Shown: positions 36,871 to 48,100, numbered from the stretch's first letter. The stretch: DNA of 64,000 nt from Nitrosomonas sp. JL21 (GCF_009833095.1 NZ_QRCB01000007.1:47183-111182), one strand, 5' to 3'. Notes: a model not told the origin generated them from the letters alone. Program-made: numbers and translations.

Positions 36871-36941
36871 AGGTATCGAGATATATACCTTGGTTAGTTT
36901 TGCATGTCTTGTTGAAGTTTAATGGGCAATGTAACCCCAAG

Positions 36942-36977
36942 AAAAAAGCACTTAGGATCAAAAATCACTAAGTGCTT
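36942..36977 (-). terminator. Intrinsic terminator of tRNA-Lys
   Basis: AAGCACTTAG (36946-36955) and CTAAGTGCTT (36968-36977) form a 10-bp stem. On the minus strand the hairpin runs into a further T-run (complement of the A-run 36942-36947). It lies 10 bases beyond the 3' end of the tRNA. On the plus strand it is also followed by a T-rich run, so it may act in both directions. Confidence 0.78.
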
Positions 36978-36986
36978 ATTTTTATT

Positions 36987-37062
36987 TGGTAGGTCGTGGC
37001 AGATTCGAACTGCCGACCAACGGATTAAAAGTCCGCTGCTCTACCGGCTGAGCTAACGACCC
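36987..37062 (-). tRNA. tRNA-Lys (anticodon TTT)
   Basis: Seventy-six bases that fold as a cloverleaf on the minus strand: acceptor GGGTCGT pairing with ACGACCT (with one G-U at the first pair), D-arm GCTC/GAGC, anticodon arm with loop CTTTTAA (anticodon TTT), T-arm with TTCGAAT, and an encoded CCA end. The variable loop is short, as expected for a class I tRNA. Confidence 0.97.
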
Positions 37063-37373
37063 AAAGCGCGGGATTATACCTGATTCAATGGCTGATATAA
37101 ACGACTTTGTAATGCTGATAATGAAATTTTGATAAATAGCATGTAGCTATGATGACGGTTTTTTATTTTTATCACTATATTTCCGAATAGTGATGGGGAG
37201 CAGATTTCCAGATGTACTTGAAACAGAATAAAAATTGTAGATAAAGAAAAAAATCTGCTTACTCCAGCACCCGTTTGATTGGCAATGATTGTACCTTCAG
37301 ATAGCAATGAACTCGCTAGTACTATGTTTGCTCATTCGCCACTGGAGAATTCGGGCTGAGAGGTGAGTTTTAT

Positions 37374-37407
37374 TGCAAAACGTGCATTTTGAAGTGCACG
37401 TTTTGCA
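37374..37407 (-). terminator. Strong hairpin downstream of sbtB
   Basis: A perfect 13-bp stem: TGCAAAACGTGCA (37374-37386) and its complement (37395-37407) with an eight-base loop, 34 bases after the sbtB stop codon. The downstream minus-strand sequence is not T-rich, so it may stabilise the mRNA end rather than terminate by itself. The rest of the 37,063-37,441 gap shows nothing else recognisable. Confidence 0.6.
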
Positions 37408-37441
37408 GGTTACAGAATATTGCTGAACAAGGGAGTCAAGG

Positions 37442-37759
37442 CTAGTAAGAAACAGCTGGGCCTTCAAGCCAGAGACAATCTGAGATCAGACACATACCAC
37501 CGAAGCTTTTCAATGCCGGTCTCAATTCATTGACTACTCGTTGGGCTTGATCTTCTTTGCAAGCAAGAATGACAACGATATTTTCTTGTTCCATCAGCAC
37601 ATCATCAGGATTTCGCGCTCCTCGGGATCCGTAACCTCCCGCATTTTTGATCACGGTATAGCCGCGAACTCCGCTTTTTTCCAACAAATCCATCAGATCT
37701 TCAAGTTGTTCGATCCCGATGACAATCTCAAATCGTTTCATTGTAATTGTGTTATTCAT
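37442..37759 (-). CDS. sbtB: SbtB, PII-like regulator of bicarbonate transport
   Basis: A 105-residue PII-superfamily protein. It has MKRFEIVIGIEQLEDLMDLLEKSGVRGYTVIKNAGGYGSRGARNPDD, a PII-like core with the shortened T-loop of carboxysome/SbtB-type PII proteins, then NIVVILACKEDQAQRVVNELRPALKSFGG. The canonical uridylylated Tyr region of GlnB is missing. In cyanobacteria SbtB binds cAMP/AMP/ADP and regulates SbtA. Two cysteines (GMCLISDCLW) near the C-terminus could be redox-active. It follows sbtA by 39 bases. The start at 37759 is preceded by TTGGAAAAG; the upstream in-frame ATG at 37771 is unlikely. Confidence 0.84.
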   Translation of the reverse strand: MNNTITMKRFEIVIGIEQLEDLMDLLEKSGVRGYTVIKNAGGYGSRGARNPDDVLMEQENIVVILACKEDQAQRVVNELRPALKSFGGMCLISDCLWLEGPAVSY

Positions 37760-37798
37760 AATCTTTTCCAATAAAAGTCGTTCTAAATATGATGGCCT

Positions 37799-38755
37799 TT
37801 ATACTGCGATAGTATGAAACCAATGCGACATTTCCCAATAAATCGGTACCCCGATAAATATGTTAAAGGGAAAGGTAACACCTAGAGAAGCACCAATTGA
37901 AACTGCTGGGTCAGCATCGGGCACGGCAATACGCATTGCTGCTGGAGCAGCAATATAAGAACAACTGGCGTACAAGACAGCAAGCAACATCGTGCCGCCT
38001 TCCGATAAACCGAATAACCATCCTAAATAAGCGCCAAAAAATCCTGCTGTTAATGGAAAAAGTATACCAAACGAAACAATGAATACCCCTTTTTTCAAAA
38101 CTGCTGACAATCTTGAAGCTGCGAGCAATCCCATTTCCAGCAAGAAGAACGCCAGCACTCCCATGAACAAGTCCATGAACATTTTGTCCAGTGGAGAAAC
38201 CAATTTCACTATACCAGCGTAATAGCCGATAATCACACCAGCGATCAACAGATACAAGCTGGTGCCGGTCAAAATTTCATGCATCAACTTGCCCCATTGG
38301 GTTTTTTCACCGCCAGCTCCAGCACGAGCCAGAACCGTACCAGTTACCAAGGCGGGTATTTCCATCAATGCCATAATCAGTACCATATAGCCCTCGGAAG
38401 GTTCATCTTTCGCCGCTAAGAAAGCTACACCTACGGCAAACGTCACCGCACTCACCGAGCCATAGTGAGCTGAAATTGCACCTGCATCAGCTTGAGTAAA
38501 TTTACCGATGAATCTTAGGATTGGATATGCTGTCAGTGGAATCAATGCAGCTAAGACGACCATGGAAATTGCGATGGGTAACACTTCCATGATTTCATAC
38601 TTGGCCATTGAAACTCCACCCTTGAATCCAATGGCGATCAACAGAAAAAGACTCAAGCTCTTATATAGAGCCTCGGGTATTTTCAGGTCAGATTTTATTA
38701 CCCCTGCCAATACACCAAATACAAAAAACAGTACGACCGGTTGTATAGTTGCCAT
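37799..38755 (-). CDS. sbtA: Sodium-dependent bicarbonate transporter SbtA
   Basis: A 318-residue membrane protein of the SbtA family (DUF897). About ten helices form two inverted halves; diagnostic stretches are ALYKSLSLFLLIAIGFKGGVSMAK, DAGAISAHYGSVSAVTFAVGVAFL and GTMLLAVLYASCSYIAAPAAMRIAVPDADPAVSIGASLGVTFPFN. These correspond to the Na+ and bicarbonate site loops of cyanobacterial SbtA. It imports bicarbonate with Na+. The ATG at 38755 has GGGAGTT upstream. The linked PII-like gene makes the assignment strong. In an autotrophic nitrifier this would feed carbon fixation. Confidence 0.88.
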   Translation of the reverse strand: MATIQPVVLFFVFGVLAGVIKSDLKIPEALYKSLSLFLLIAIGFKGGVSMAKYEIMEVLPIAISMVVLAALIPLTAYPILRFIGKFTQADAGAISAHYGSVSAVTFAVGVAFLAAKDEPSEGYMVLIMALMEIPALVTGTVLARAGAGGEKTQWGKLMHEILTGTSLYLLIAGVIIGYYAGIVKLVSPLDKMFMDLFMGVLAFFLLEMGLLAASRLSAVLKKGVFIVSFGILFPLTAGFFGAYLGWLFGLSEGGTMLLAVLYASCSYIAAPAAMRIAVPDADPAVSIGASLGVTFPFNIFIGVPIYWEMSHWFHTIAV

Positions 38756-39070
38756 ACAAAACTCCCTATTCACTTAATAATTATATATTTTTTCTTGAAT
38801 ACTGCCTTTATCATTGTACTTTTCGGTATGTTTCATAATTCCACTCTCGAACTTCTCTACTATTATTGAAGACGTAGATTTGATTCTTTGATCGTGCTGT
38901 TATGAAAATTAACAATCCCACTGAATTACACAACAATAAAAAAAGCTCAAAACCCTTCTTACATCCGAAAACCTGTGACTGGATTGCCCTTCACGTCAAA
39001 ACGTTAACACAAGAAATGTGAAGAATTCGTGAATTATTAGTGAAGAAATTGAAATACTATCTTTAAGAAA
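38756..39070. other. Intergenic region upstream of sbtA
   Basis: About 315 bases, AT-rich, between sbtA and the end of the sensor kinase gene. It should carry the sbtAB promoter, but I could not identify a convincing one. There is no linked LysR regulator of the CmpR/CbbR type. Confidence 0.4.
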
Positions 39071-40348
39071 TTAAGGGAAAATTATATGAAAAGTAGTTCC
39101 TTTTCCGGGCGTGCTGTCGACCTCAATGAGCCAGCCATAGTGATTGCATATCCGCTTCACAATAGCAAGGCCGATTCCCAGTCCTTCACCTTGCGAGGAG
39201 CCACGAAAGAAACGCTCATAGAGGAGGGGAAGATACGCCGGTTCGATGCCAATGCCGGAATCTTCGATGGATAATCGCTGCCTAGTGAATTTAATGCGGA
39301 TATATCCACGTTTGGTGTATTGCACGGAATTCCGGATCAAATTCATCAAGGCGGTATGCAGCGCTTGTCGGTTGACCGTCAGAGTGACGTCGGGTGCGAT
39401 CAGCACTTCAAAGATCAATTTCTTCTTGCCGATTTCCGCCATTAATGGATCGGCAGCATCATGGACGCATTCAGCTACCGCAACTGTTTCGATTATCCCC
39501 AAGGCTTGTTCACGAGCAAGAAATAATAGAGCTTGCAACTGCTCCCCCATACGGGTGGCGGCCGATTCGACCATTTTGATCCGCTGGTGCGCCCGCGTGG
39601 GTAAATTGGGTTCTGAAACCAATAATTCGCAACTGGTCAGGATGGTAGTAATGGGTGTGCGCAATTCATGACTGATATTGGCGGTGAATTCTTGTTCACG
39701 CTGGAGCATGCGCTTGATTCGATTCTGGTAATTATCCAATGCGGTAGCCAATTGAGCCACTTCTTCGTCCATTCCCGGTTGGGTCAATAGGCCGCTCTGG
39801 ATATCACCGCCCGGTGTCAACAAATTGACCCGCTCAGCTAGATCGGTGACTTGCTTGACCAAAATTTTGGCGAGTTGATAACCTACTCCAAAAGAAATGG
39901 CAATCACGGCAATCCAGGTCAACAGAATCAGTAATCTTAATTTTTTCAACCGTTGCTGGTGGAGTTCGATCCGGTAGGCGACAAGAAATTTTACCCCCTC
40001 GATCGTGCGTACTAACACATGGAAATCTGCCGAATTATAATTAATGCGATGGTAGCCGGTGTAAAATCCGCGCAAATACGCGGGGATCTGCAATTCATCA
40101 TCAATGGTATGGATGACGTAACTTTTGAGGTGTGAGCCGACTTGAGAAATAAAATCGGAATGTTTTTGATAGCGATGAACGAGATGGTCCATTTCCATTT
40201 CGATCACTTGTTCGATATGGGCTTCTTCGATATTGTCGGAAGAGAAATAGAGAATGATGCACAACGTTCCAACAATGAAGATGCTGAAAGTTGCTAACGC
40301 TACCGCTACGCGATAGCGTAAGTTGTGTTCAATCGGAGGTCGGTACAC
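39071..40348 (-). CDS. Sensor histidine kinase
   Basis: A 425-residue membrane kinase. It has helix 1 (VAVALATFSIFIVGTLCIILYF), a periplasmic domain of about 110 residues (EAHIEQVIEMEMDHLVHRYQKHSDFI...), helix 2 (LLILLTWIAVIAISFGVGYQL) and HAMP. The DHp has FTANISHELRTPITTILTSCELL (phospho-His in SHELRTP), and the ATPase has NLIRNSVQYT, EDSGIGI and GLGIGLAIV boxes. Its start overlaps the response-regulator gene by 20 bases. The periplasmic domain resembles that of polymyxin- or lipid-sensing kinases only loosely; the stimulus is unknown. Confidence 0.88.
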   Translation of the reverse strand: MYRPPIEHNLRYRVAVALATFSIFIVGTLCIILYFSSDNIEEAHIEQVIEMEMDHLVHRYQKHSDFISQVGSHLKSYVIHTIDDELQIPAYLRGFYTGYHRINYNSADFHVLVRTIEGVKFLVAYRIELHQQRLKKLRLLILLTWIAVIAISFGVGYQLAKILVKQVTDLAERVNLLTPGGDIQSGLLTQPGMDEEVAQLATALDNYQNRIKRMLQREQEFTANISHELRTPITTILTSCELLVSEPNLPTRAHQRIKMVESAATRMGEQLQALLFLAREQALGIIETVAVAECVHDAADPLMAEIGKKKLIFEVLIAPDVTLTVNRQALHTALMNLIRNSVQYTKRGYIRIKFTRQRLSIEDSGIGIEPAYLPLLYERFFRGSSQGEGLGIGLAIVKRICNHYGWLIEVDSTPGKGTTFHIIFP

Positions 40349-41018
40349 GGGATGTTAAACAATATCCAAGGCCATGCACTGTTTCAATGGGATCGTAGCC
40401 GCCCGCTTTCGTGAGTGCGCGCCGTAAGATATGCATATGGCTACGTAATGTGTCGCTGGTTTCTTGCACATCCTCCCACGCTTCCAATTCGAGCTCTTCA
40501 CGACTGAAAACCCTGCCTGGTTCGCTCATCATCAAGGCTAAGAGACGGATGCATTTGGGCGGAAGTTTGACATCCTTATTTTCGAAACGAATGGTCAGCG
40601 TTTTGGGGTCAAAAGAGAGTTTGTCGAATTCCAATTTACGGTTGGCCACTTTGCCGACATGCCGTTTATGCAGAGCCAGCAGCCGGGCTTCGACTTCTTT
40701 CAGGGCGAAAGGCTTAATCAGATAATCATCTGCGCCATGTTCAAAGCCGGTTAATTTATCTTCCAGCGTGTCGCGCGCGGTCAGCATCAGGATTGGTGTA
40801 TCGATTTGGGATTCCTGACGCAGTTTCTTGCACAACGTCATGCCATTCATGCCCGGTAGGCCAAGATCCAATAAGATGGCGTCAAAGCGCTGTGTTACGG
40901 CAAGGTGAAGTCCGGCAATGCCATTCGCCGCGGCATCCGCACTATGTCCTCGTGATTCCAAAAAATCGTAAAGATTAGCCGCTATGGCTAAATCGTCTTC
41001 AATGATCAATATATGCAT
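40329..41018 (-). CDS. OmpR-family response regulator
   Basis: A 229-residue regulator. The receiver has the acidic pair EDD, phosphoacceptor in ILLDLGLPGMNG, Thr in MLTARDTLEDKL and Lys in LIKPFALKE. The winged-helix domain has LPPKCIRLLALMMSEPGRVFSREELELEAW and LRSHMHILRRALTKAGG. It pairs with the kinase gene it overlaps. It lies 24 bases after hemE in the same direction, so the three may be co-transcribed. Confidence 0.9.
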   Translation of the reverse strand: MHILIIEDDLAIAANLYDFLESRGHSADAAANGIAGLHLAVTQRFDAILLDLGLPGMNGMTLCKKLRQESQIDTPILMLTARDTLEDKLTGFEHGADDYLIKPFALKEVEARLLALHKRHVGKVANRKLEFDKLSFDPKTLTIRFENKDVKLPPKCIRLLALMMSEPGRVFSREELELEAWEDVQETSDTLRSHMHILRRALTKAGGYDPIETVHGLGYCLTSRVPTSD

Positions 41019-41042
41019 AAAGCCACCTGCGATTGATTGTAT

Positions 41043-42116
41043 CTAGTTGCTCATTATATGAAATTTGCGACTGAGCGTATGTACGGCTTCCACCAAAGCG
41101 GCGGCATTCTCAGGCGGTGTGAATTGCGAAATCCCGTGTCCCAGGTTGAATACATGGCCACTGCCATTTCCATAGCTGGTAAGAATTTTATCAACTTCTG
41201 CAGTGATGACCGCAGGTGAAGCAAACAACACCGATGGATCCAGGTTGCCTTGTAACGCAACCTTGTCTCCAACTCGGCGGCGAGCTTCGCCAATATCGAT
41301 TGTCCAGTCCAATCCCACTGCATCACAGCCGCTGGCTGCAATTGCTTCCAACCATAAACCACCGCCCTTGGTGAAAACGATGCTTGGAATGCGCTGACCA
41401 TCCTGTTCACGCTTCAATCCCGCAAGGATCTGCTGGATATAGCGCAAGGAAAATTCCTGATAAGCAGCTTGTGATAACGCGCCTCCCCAGGTATCGAAGA
41501 TCATGGCCACCTGCGCTCCGGATTCTATTTGTGCATTCAGATAAGCCGTGATCGCCCGGGCGTTGATATCAAGAATATGATGCAACAGCTCAGGGCGCTG
41601 GTACAACAGCGTTTTTATTTCTCGAAATTCTGTGCCACCTCGACCTTCGACCATGTAGCACGCCAGCGTAAAGGGGCTGCCGGAAAAGCCGATCAATGGT
41701 ACTCGATTGTCGAGGGCCTTGCGAATCTGGGAAACCGCATCGAGCACATAGCGTAACTTTTCACTTGGATCAGGTACCGCCAAGGCAAGAATTTCCTTTT
41801 CTTCCCGCAGCGGATGCTTGAACATCGGCCCTTCACCCTGGGAAAAATATAGTCCCAGTCCCATCGCATCCGGGATCGTCAGAATATCTGAAAACAGGAT
41901 GGCTGCATCCAATGGAAATCGCGCCAAGGGTTGCAGCGTGACTTCGGTGGCAAAATCCGGAGTTTTGCATAGAGCCAGGAAATCTCCGGCGCGCGCGCGG
42001 GTGGCGTTGTACTCGGCCAGATATCTGCCAGCTTGTCGCATCAGCCAGACCGGAGTGTATTCAACAGGTTGCTTTAACAGGGCACGGAGCAGCGTATCAT
42101 TTTTAAGTGTCGTCAT
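41043..42116 (-). CDS. hemE: Uroporphyrinogen decarboxylase
   Basis: A 357-residue enzyme converting uroporphyrinogen III to coproporphyrinogen III in heme synthesis. It has the invariant [20 protein letters not shown] at the N-terminus, [66 protein letters not shown] and [23 protein letters not shown]. Length is typical. Heme demand is high in cytochrome-rich nitrifiers. Confidence 0.95.
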   Translation of the reverse strand: MTTLKNDTLLRALLKQPVEYTPVWLMRQAGRYLAEYNATRARAGDFLALCKTPDFATEVTLQPLARFPLDAAILFSDILTIPDAMGLGLYFSQGEGPMFKHPLREEKEILALAVPDPSEKLRYVLDAVSQIRKALDNRVPLIGFSGSPFTLACYMVEGRGGTEFREIKTLLYQRPELLHHILDINARAITAYLNAQIESGAQVAMIFDTWGGALSQAAYQEFSLRYIQQILAGLKREQDGQRIPSIVFTKGGGLWLEAIAASGCDAVGLDWTIDIGEARRRVGDKVALQGNLDPSVLFASPAVITAEVDKILTSYGNGSGHVFNLGHGISQFTPPENAAALVEAVHTLSRKFHIMSN

Positions 42117-42289
42117 TCAAAAAAGCCTGTGTGTTATTGTTCTTTTAAAAGGCCATTCTCATCAAAAATAGTAACCTTTCACCAGTCCCCAATATTACCA
42201 GCGAATGACGGCTGCGTATATCGCTTGAACTGCGCTGATCACCGATCGAAGTATCATTCATCATGTGAGGTTTGATGAAGTCGACGTGG

Positions 42290-43411
42290 TTAGTTTTCCG
42301 CAATTGTAAACAGACGCTGGTATTCCTTGATGGCGTATCGATCGGTCATACCGGCAATATAATCGGCAATGACTTGGTGGCCTTCCAGATCGAATTTTTT
42401 CTGATATTCGGTTGGCAACAGGCGAGTTTCGGAGCTGAAGGCTGAAAATAATTGCTGGATGGTATGCTGGGCCTTATTGCTCATGCGCACAACCCGGTAG
42501 TGCCGGTAAAGATTGTCGTACAAAAATTTCTTCAATTCCTGCTGTTCCTGCCTGATGTGTGGACTGAAACCGATCAGAGGCGGCGCAGCATGAATCGCGG
42601 CAAGGCTATCGACACCAGATTCGTTGATGTTATGAGTGCTTTGTTGAACGAGATCGGTCACGAGCGTATTGATCATGCTGCGTATGGTTTCATATTTCAT
42701 GCGCCGTTCACACAGCGCCGGGTATTTATTTTTGACGCCGGCCAAATGTCGGGAAAAAATAGACACATTTTCTAATTGTTGCAGCGTGATCAGGCCCGAG
42801 CGCAGGCCATCATCGATATCGTGATTGTTGTAGGCAATTTCATCCGAAAAATTCGCTAACTGCGCTTCCAGGGAAGGTCTCTGATTCTTCAGAAAACGCT
42901 CGCCGATTTCCCCCAGCTTGGGCAGGTTCTTTTTGGCGGCATGCTTGATGATACCCTGGCGAGTTTCATAGCATAAATTCAAGCCGTTGAAATCCGCGTA
43001 ACGTTCTTCCAAAACGTCAACCACGCGCAGCGATTGCAGATTATGTTCAAAGCCGCCATAGTCCTTCATGCAGTCGTTCAATGCATCCTGACCGGCATGT
43101 CCGAAGGGCGTATGGCCGAGATCATGCGACAGCGAGATCGCTTCCACCAAATCTTCATTCAAGCGCAGCGTTCTTGCGATCGAACGGCCAATTTGCGCGA
43201 CTTCCAGGCTATGCGTCAGGCGCGTGCGAAACAGATCGCCTTCATGGTTGACGAATACCTGAGTCTTGTACTCTAGCCGTCGGAAAGCTGCCGAATGGAT
43301 GATGCGGTCACGGTCGCGTTGAAACTCGCTGCGCGTCGTCGGAGGGGCTTCACGAATTTTGCGTCCGCGTGAATTTGTGGACGATACTGCAAAATTTGCC
43401 AGGTCACTCAT
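42290..43411 (-). CDS. dgt: Deoxyguanosinetriphosphate triphosphohydrolase-like protein
   Basis: A 373-residue HD-domain hydrolase of the dGTPase family, which splits dNTPs to nucleoside and triphosphate. It has [54 protein letters not shown], then [19 protein letters not shown] (HD metal site) and [19 protein letters not shown]. The ATG at 43411 overlaps the aroKB stop as ATGAGTGA (8 bases), so translation is probably coupled; a TTG at 43426 would extend further into aroKB. The aroB-dgt order is common in betaproteobacteria. Confidence 0.92.
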   Translation of the reverse strand: MSDLANFAVSSTNSRGRKIREAPPTTRSEFQRDRDRIIHSAAFRRLEYKTQVFVNHEGDLFRTRLTHSLEVAQIGRSIARTLRLNEDLVEAISLSHDLGHTPFGHAGQDALNDCMKDYGGFEHNLQSLRVVDVLEERYADFNGLNLCYETRQGIIKHAAKKNLPKLGEIGERFLKNQRPSLEAQLANFSDEIAYNNHDIDDGLRSGLITLQQLENVSIFSRHLAGVKNKYPALCERRMKYETIRSMINTLVTDLVQQSTHNINESGVDSLAAIHAAPPLIGFSPHIRQEQQELKKFLYDNLYRHYRVVRMSNKAQHTIQQLFSAFSSETRLLPTEYQKKFDLEGHQVIADYIAGMTDRYAIKEYQRLFTIAEN

Positions 43412-45128
43412 CGGCCATGCAAGCAAGTATCGTGTCGTTCAGCAAAGCAGGCGGAATATCTGCCCGCATCATCGCTTCGCCTATGCGGTTAAGCACGATG
43501 AAGCGCGTCTTTCCGGCATCCACCTTTTTATCGAGCGTCATCAACTGCAAATATTTCTCTGCCGGCATTTTCGGCGCTGTCACCGGCAGTCCAGCTTGCG
43601 TAAAAATTTTGCGAATGCGGTTTACATCCGCTTCACTGATGAGTTTCATGCGGCGCGATAATTCTGCAGCCAACACAGTACCTGCCGCCACCGCTTCGCC
43701 ATGCAACCAGACGCCATATCCCATGCCATTCTCAATCGCATGGCCAAATGTATGGCCGAGATTCAGCAAGGCACGTATTCCTTTTTCTCTTTCATCCGCA
43801 GCCACGATTTCGGCCTTGTTTTCACAACTGCGCTGGATAGCCTCATTCAAAATGATCGGGTCGCGTGTGAGGAGCCGGCGCATATTTTGTTCCAGCCAAT
43901 CGAAGAAGGCCGGGTCGCGGATCAATCCGTACTTGATGATTTCTGCCAGGCCGGCGCGAAACTCGCGATCCGGCAGCGTATCCAACGTTGCGCTATCGGT
44001 CAGTACCATACGGGGTTGATAGAATGCGCCTATCATGTTCTTGCCCAGTTCATGATTGATACCGGTTTTCCCCCCCACCGACGAATCAACCTGGGCGAGC
44101 AAGGTGGTCGGTATTTGTATGAAGGGCACTCCACGTAGATAGGTGGCCGCTGCGAAGCCAGCCAAATCCCCTACGACGCCGCCTCCCAATGCCAGTATGG
44201 CGGTATTGCGCTCACAATGGTTCTTCAGCAGCGCATCGTAAATGACATTCAAGGTCATCCAGTTCTTGTGGATTTCGCCATCGGGAATGATGATGGGTAT
44301 GGACGCCACGGCACGTTTCTCCAGCGCAGTACGCAATTTTTCCAGATAAAGCGAGGCCACGGTGGTATTGCTCACGATGGCAACGCGTTTTTGCGGCAGG
44401 CAAGCGATGATCAATTCAACGCGCTCCAAGATACCGTGCCCAATATGGATCGGATAGCTGCGTTTTTCCGAAGACGGAGTGAAATCTACCGAAAGGGTGT
44501 GCATAGTATATTGATTATTAGTTTGTTTGAGAGAATCGAGATCAATCGATATTAACTTATTGATGAGTTTTTGTATTAATTGGCGCACCCCTTGTTTTCC
44601 GCTGTCGATGATGACGTGCGCGGTTTCCCGGTAGTGAGCATCCCGTTGGATATAAAGTTCATTCAGTCGCTCAAATAAATTATCTGTTTGAAGCAATGGG
44701 CGGTTTTTATCGTGGCGGGTACGCCGGTGCAAATCATGCACCGATGCGCGCAGGTAAATGACCATGCCATGTTCTCTCAGCAGCAGGCGATTTTCCTGAC
44801 TCAGCACAGCGCCACCGCCCGTGGCCAAAATAATGTTGTTTTTCTTGACCAATTCAGCCAGTACCTCGGATTCTCGTTTGCGAAAACCTGCTTCGCCTTC
44901 GATCTCAAAAATGACTGGAATTTTAACCCCGGTACGTTCCTGAATTTCATGATCTGAATCAATGAATTCTTTTCCGAGGTTGCTGGCCAATGTTCTGCCG
45001 ATGGTGGTTTTTCCAGCACCCATCATACCAACCAGAATGATATTGACATCGCCCAATTTTTTCTGAGCGGGGTGTCGTGTTTTTGTTTTAGGTGCACTCA
45101 TGGATGAGATTGTAGCTGAATTTCTCAT
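43404..45128 (-). CDS. aroKB: Fused shikimate kinase / 3-dehydroquinate synthase
   Basis: One uninterrupted frame of 574 codons. Residues about 28-200 are shikimate kinase (P-loop [35 protein letters not shown]). Residues about 209-574 are a complete dehydroquinate synthase (MHTLSVDF ..., [46 protein letters not shown], and metal ligands in EIIKYGLI and [11 protein letters not shown]). In most proteobacteria these are two adjacent genes. Here no stop separates them and no ribosome site precedes the internal ATG at 44504, so a bifunctional protein is likely. It would catalyse steps 2 and 5 of the shikimate pathway. ATG 45101 is an alternative start. Confidence 0.9.
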   Translation of the reverse strand: MRNSATISSMSAPKTKTRHPAQKKLGDVNIILVGMMGAGKTTIGRTLASNLGKEFIDSDHEIQERTGVKIPVIFEIEGEAGFRKRESEVLAELVKKNNIILATGGGAVLSQENRLLLREHGMVIYLRASVHDLHRRTRHDKNRPLLQTDNLFERLNELYIQRDAHYRETAHVIIDSGKQGVRQLIQKLINKLISIDLDSLKQTNNQYTMHTLSVDFTPSSEKRSYPIHIGHGILERVELIIACLPQKRVAIVSNTTVASLYLEKLRTALEKRAVASIPIIIPDGEIHKNWMTLNVIYDALLKNHCERNTAILALGGGVVGDLAGFAAATYLRGVPFIQIPTTLLAQVDSSVGGKTGINHELGKNMIGAFYQPRMVLTDSATLDTLPDREFRAGLAEIIKYGLIRDPAFFDWLEQNMRRLLTRDPIILNEAIQRSCENKAEIVAADEREKGIRALLNLGHTFGHAIENGMGYGVWLHGEAVAAGTVLAAELSRRMKLISEADVNRIRKIFTQAGLPVTAPKMPAEKYLQLMTLDKKVDAGKTRFIVLNRIGEAMMRADIPPALLNDTILACMADE

Positions 45129-45136
45129 TCGACTAA

Positions 45137-48100
45137 TTATTCTGACTTATGCCGACCGTTGGCGAGTTGGACGGAAGAGGGCGCAGCCGACCGCTTTCTC
45201 ACCAGCCAAGAAAAGAATAAGGGCACAAAGATGGTGGCAATCGTCGTCGCCATGATCATTCCGCCAAACACCCCCGTTCCCATCGATTGCCGGGCAGCGG
45301 AACCTGCTCCCGTTGCGATGACCAATGGAACCACGCCTAGAATGAATGCCATGGAAGTCATGACGATAGGCCGGAAACGCAACTGTGCAGACTGTAGCGC
45401 AGCTTGCGCCATTCCCGCACCTCCCTTCATTGTTTGGCTGGCAAATTCGACTAATAGGATGGCATTCTTAGCCGTGAGCCCAATGAGTGTGACCATGCCA
45501 ATCTGGAAATAGACGTCATTCGGCATGTCGCGCAGCAAAATGGCCGACAATGCGCCCACCATCGCAAAGGGAATCGCCATGATGACGGCCAAGGGCAATG
45601 CCCAGGTTTCAAATTGAGCTGCGAGGATCAGGAAAACCATCACAATCGCGAGGCTGAATGCAAAAATCGCCGCGGATCCCATTCGTTTTTCCTGGAATGC
45701 AGTCCCTGTCCACGCAATCTGATACCCTTCCGGCAGGGTATCGGCGGCAATCTGTTCAATCACTGCGATGGCTTCGCCTGAACTGACGCCGCTGGCGCCG
45801 CTACCGACAATTTTCGCAGCCAGTAATCCATTGAAACGATCCAGTTGCTCTGCGCCCACAATATCCTTGACCGTGCTCAAAGCCGACAGTGGGATCATGA
45901 CGCCGGAGTCTGAACGAACGTAGACTTTTCCGAGGTCTTCGGCCTTCATCCGATACGCTGCTTCCGCTTGCAACTGCACCCGATAGGTGCGTCCGGAACG
46001 ATTGAAGTCATTCACGTAAAACGATCCCATCGTGCTTTGCAGCGTGGCATAAATGTCTGAAACGGATACGCCTTGAGAAATAGCTTTGGCCTCATCGATT
46101 TCGATGAAATATTGCGGTACCGATGAGCGCAAGAAAGAGTTGACCGTGGCAAGCTTGGGTTCGTTTTTCAAGGTTTGCACCAATTCCCCGACGACGCCGG
46201 CCAATTGCGTGACATCCGAATTGATACGGCTTTGCACATAAAATTCGAAACCTCCGGTACTGCCTAATCCGCGTATCGGTGCTGGATTGAACGCAATCGC
46301 CATGCCATCGGGCTGTTGCGAGCCGAGCAAGAAGAGTTTATTGACGACGTCGGTTGAGGTTGTGGTGCGTTCCGACCAGTCCTTCATGCGCACGAATAGT
46401 GTTGAAACATTGGTTTTATTGCCACCGCCGATGAAATCGAGTCCATTGACGGCAAATTGATAGGTTAGTGCGGATTCCTTGGCCATTTCACGGGTGATGG
46501 CGTCGGCAGTTTTGATAGTGCGTGCCAATGTCGCGCCATCGGGTAATATGACCGCCGCGAGGACGTAACCCTGATCTTCCGGCGGTACCAGGCTGTTTGG
46601 AATATGGCTCGCCAAATAGACCAGGCCGCCCAACATGACGACGAATATCGCTGCACTTCTTGCGCCATGCCGCAGGCTGGTGCCGACCAATCGGACATAG
46701 AATCTGCGGATGCGCTCAAAATGTGCATTGAACCACGTGAAAAACACCGAGTGCTGATGTGCGGGACTGAGTAACATGGCGCACAGGGTTGGTGTCAGCG
46801 TGAGCGCCACGATACCTGAAATAATGGCGGCCACTGCGACCGTGACTGCGAATTGCTGGTAAAGCGCTCCGGCAATGCCACCGAGAAACGCTACCGGAAT
46901 GAAAACCGCGGCCAGTACCATGGTCATCGCCACAACGGCGCTGGATACTTGTTGCATGGCCTTGATCGCGGCATCCGTTGGCGAGAGCTTTTCGTGCGAC
47001 ATGAGGCGCTCGATATTTTCCAGCACAACGATCGCATCATCGACGACAATGCCGATGGAGAGCACCATCGCGAACAACGTCAGCGTATTGATCGAATAAC
47101 CCAGCAGCCATAATCCGGCAAAGGTGCCAATCAACGAAATCGGAATGGCGATGATGGGAATCAGCGTAGCGCGCCAGCTTTGCAGAAATAGATACACGAC
47201 CAGAACGACCAGAAGCATCGCTTCTCCAAGTGTTTTCACGACTTCCAAAATCGAGGCCTTGACGAATACGCTGGTGTCATAGGAAATGACGTACTGCATA
47301 CCTTCTGGAAAAAAGTGCTCCAGTTCTCGCATTTTTTGCTTGATGGCATCGGCCGTATCCAGCGCATTTGCTCCGGTTCGCAAGAAAATGCCGATGCCCA
47401 GTCCGGGCTCGCCATTCAGTAATGTGCGAGTGGAATAATCCTGGGCGCCCAGTTCGATGCGTGCGACATCCTTGAGGTAGAGTACGCCGCTGGGCCCATT
47501 CGATCGCAGAATGATGCGCTCGAATTCTTCGGGCTCCAGCAGCCGGCCCTTGGCGGTGACGGTATAGACCAGTTGCTGATCGGCCAGTGCCGGTTCCTGG
47601 CCTATTTTTCCCACTGCAGGTTGCGCATTCTGCGCTCGAATCGCATTGGTGACGTCACTGGTGGTAACGCCAAGCTGAGCCATTCTGTCAGGCCGCAACC
47701 AAATTCGCATGGAATAATCCTGAGCGCCGAAAATTCGCGCTTCACCGACGCCCGGTGCGCGCCTGAGGTCATCCAGAAGATTATTGGTAATGAAATTACT
47801 GATGAAAAGCTGGGTGTGTTTCGGATCGTCCGAGGTGACTGCAAAGACCAGCAACAGATCGTTCGATCGTTTTTGCACGGTGATGCCGGTTCGCCGCACT
47901 TCATCGGGTAAGCGAGCCACTGCGCTATTGACTTCATTACTGACATTGAAGGTGGCACGGTCGATATCTGTGCCGATCTCGAACGTGATGGTGATCGTTA
48001 ACCGGCCGCTCGAGTCAGCGCTCGAGCTGTAATACAGCAGACTTTCGATGGCGCTCAATTTCTCTTCGATCGGAGCGGCGACGGTTTTGATCATGGTTTC

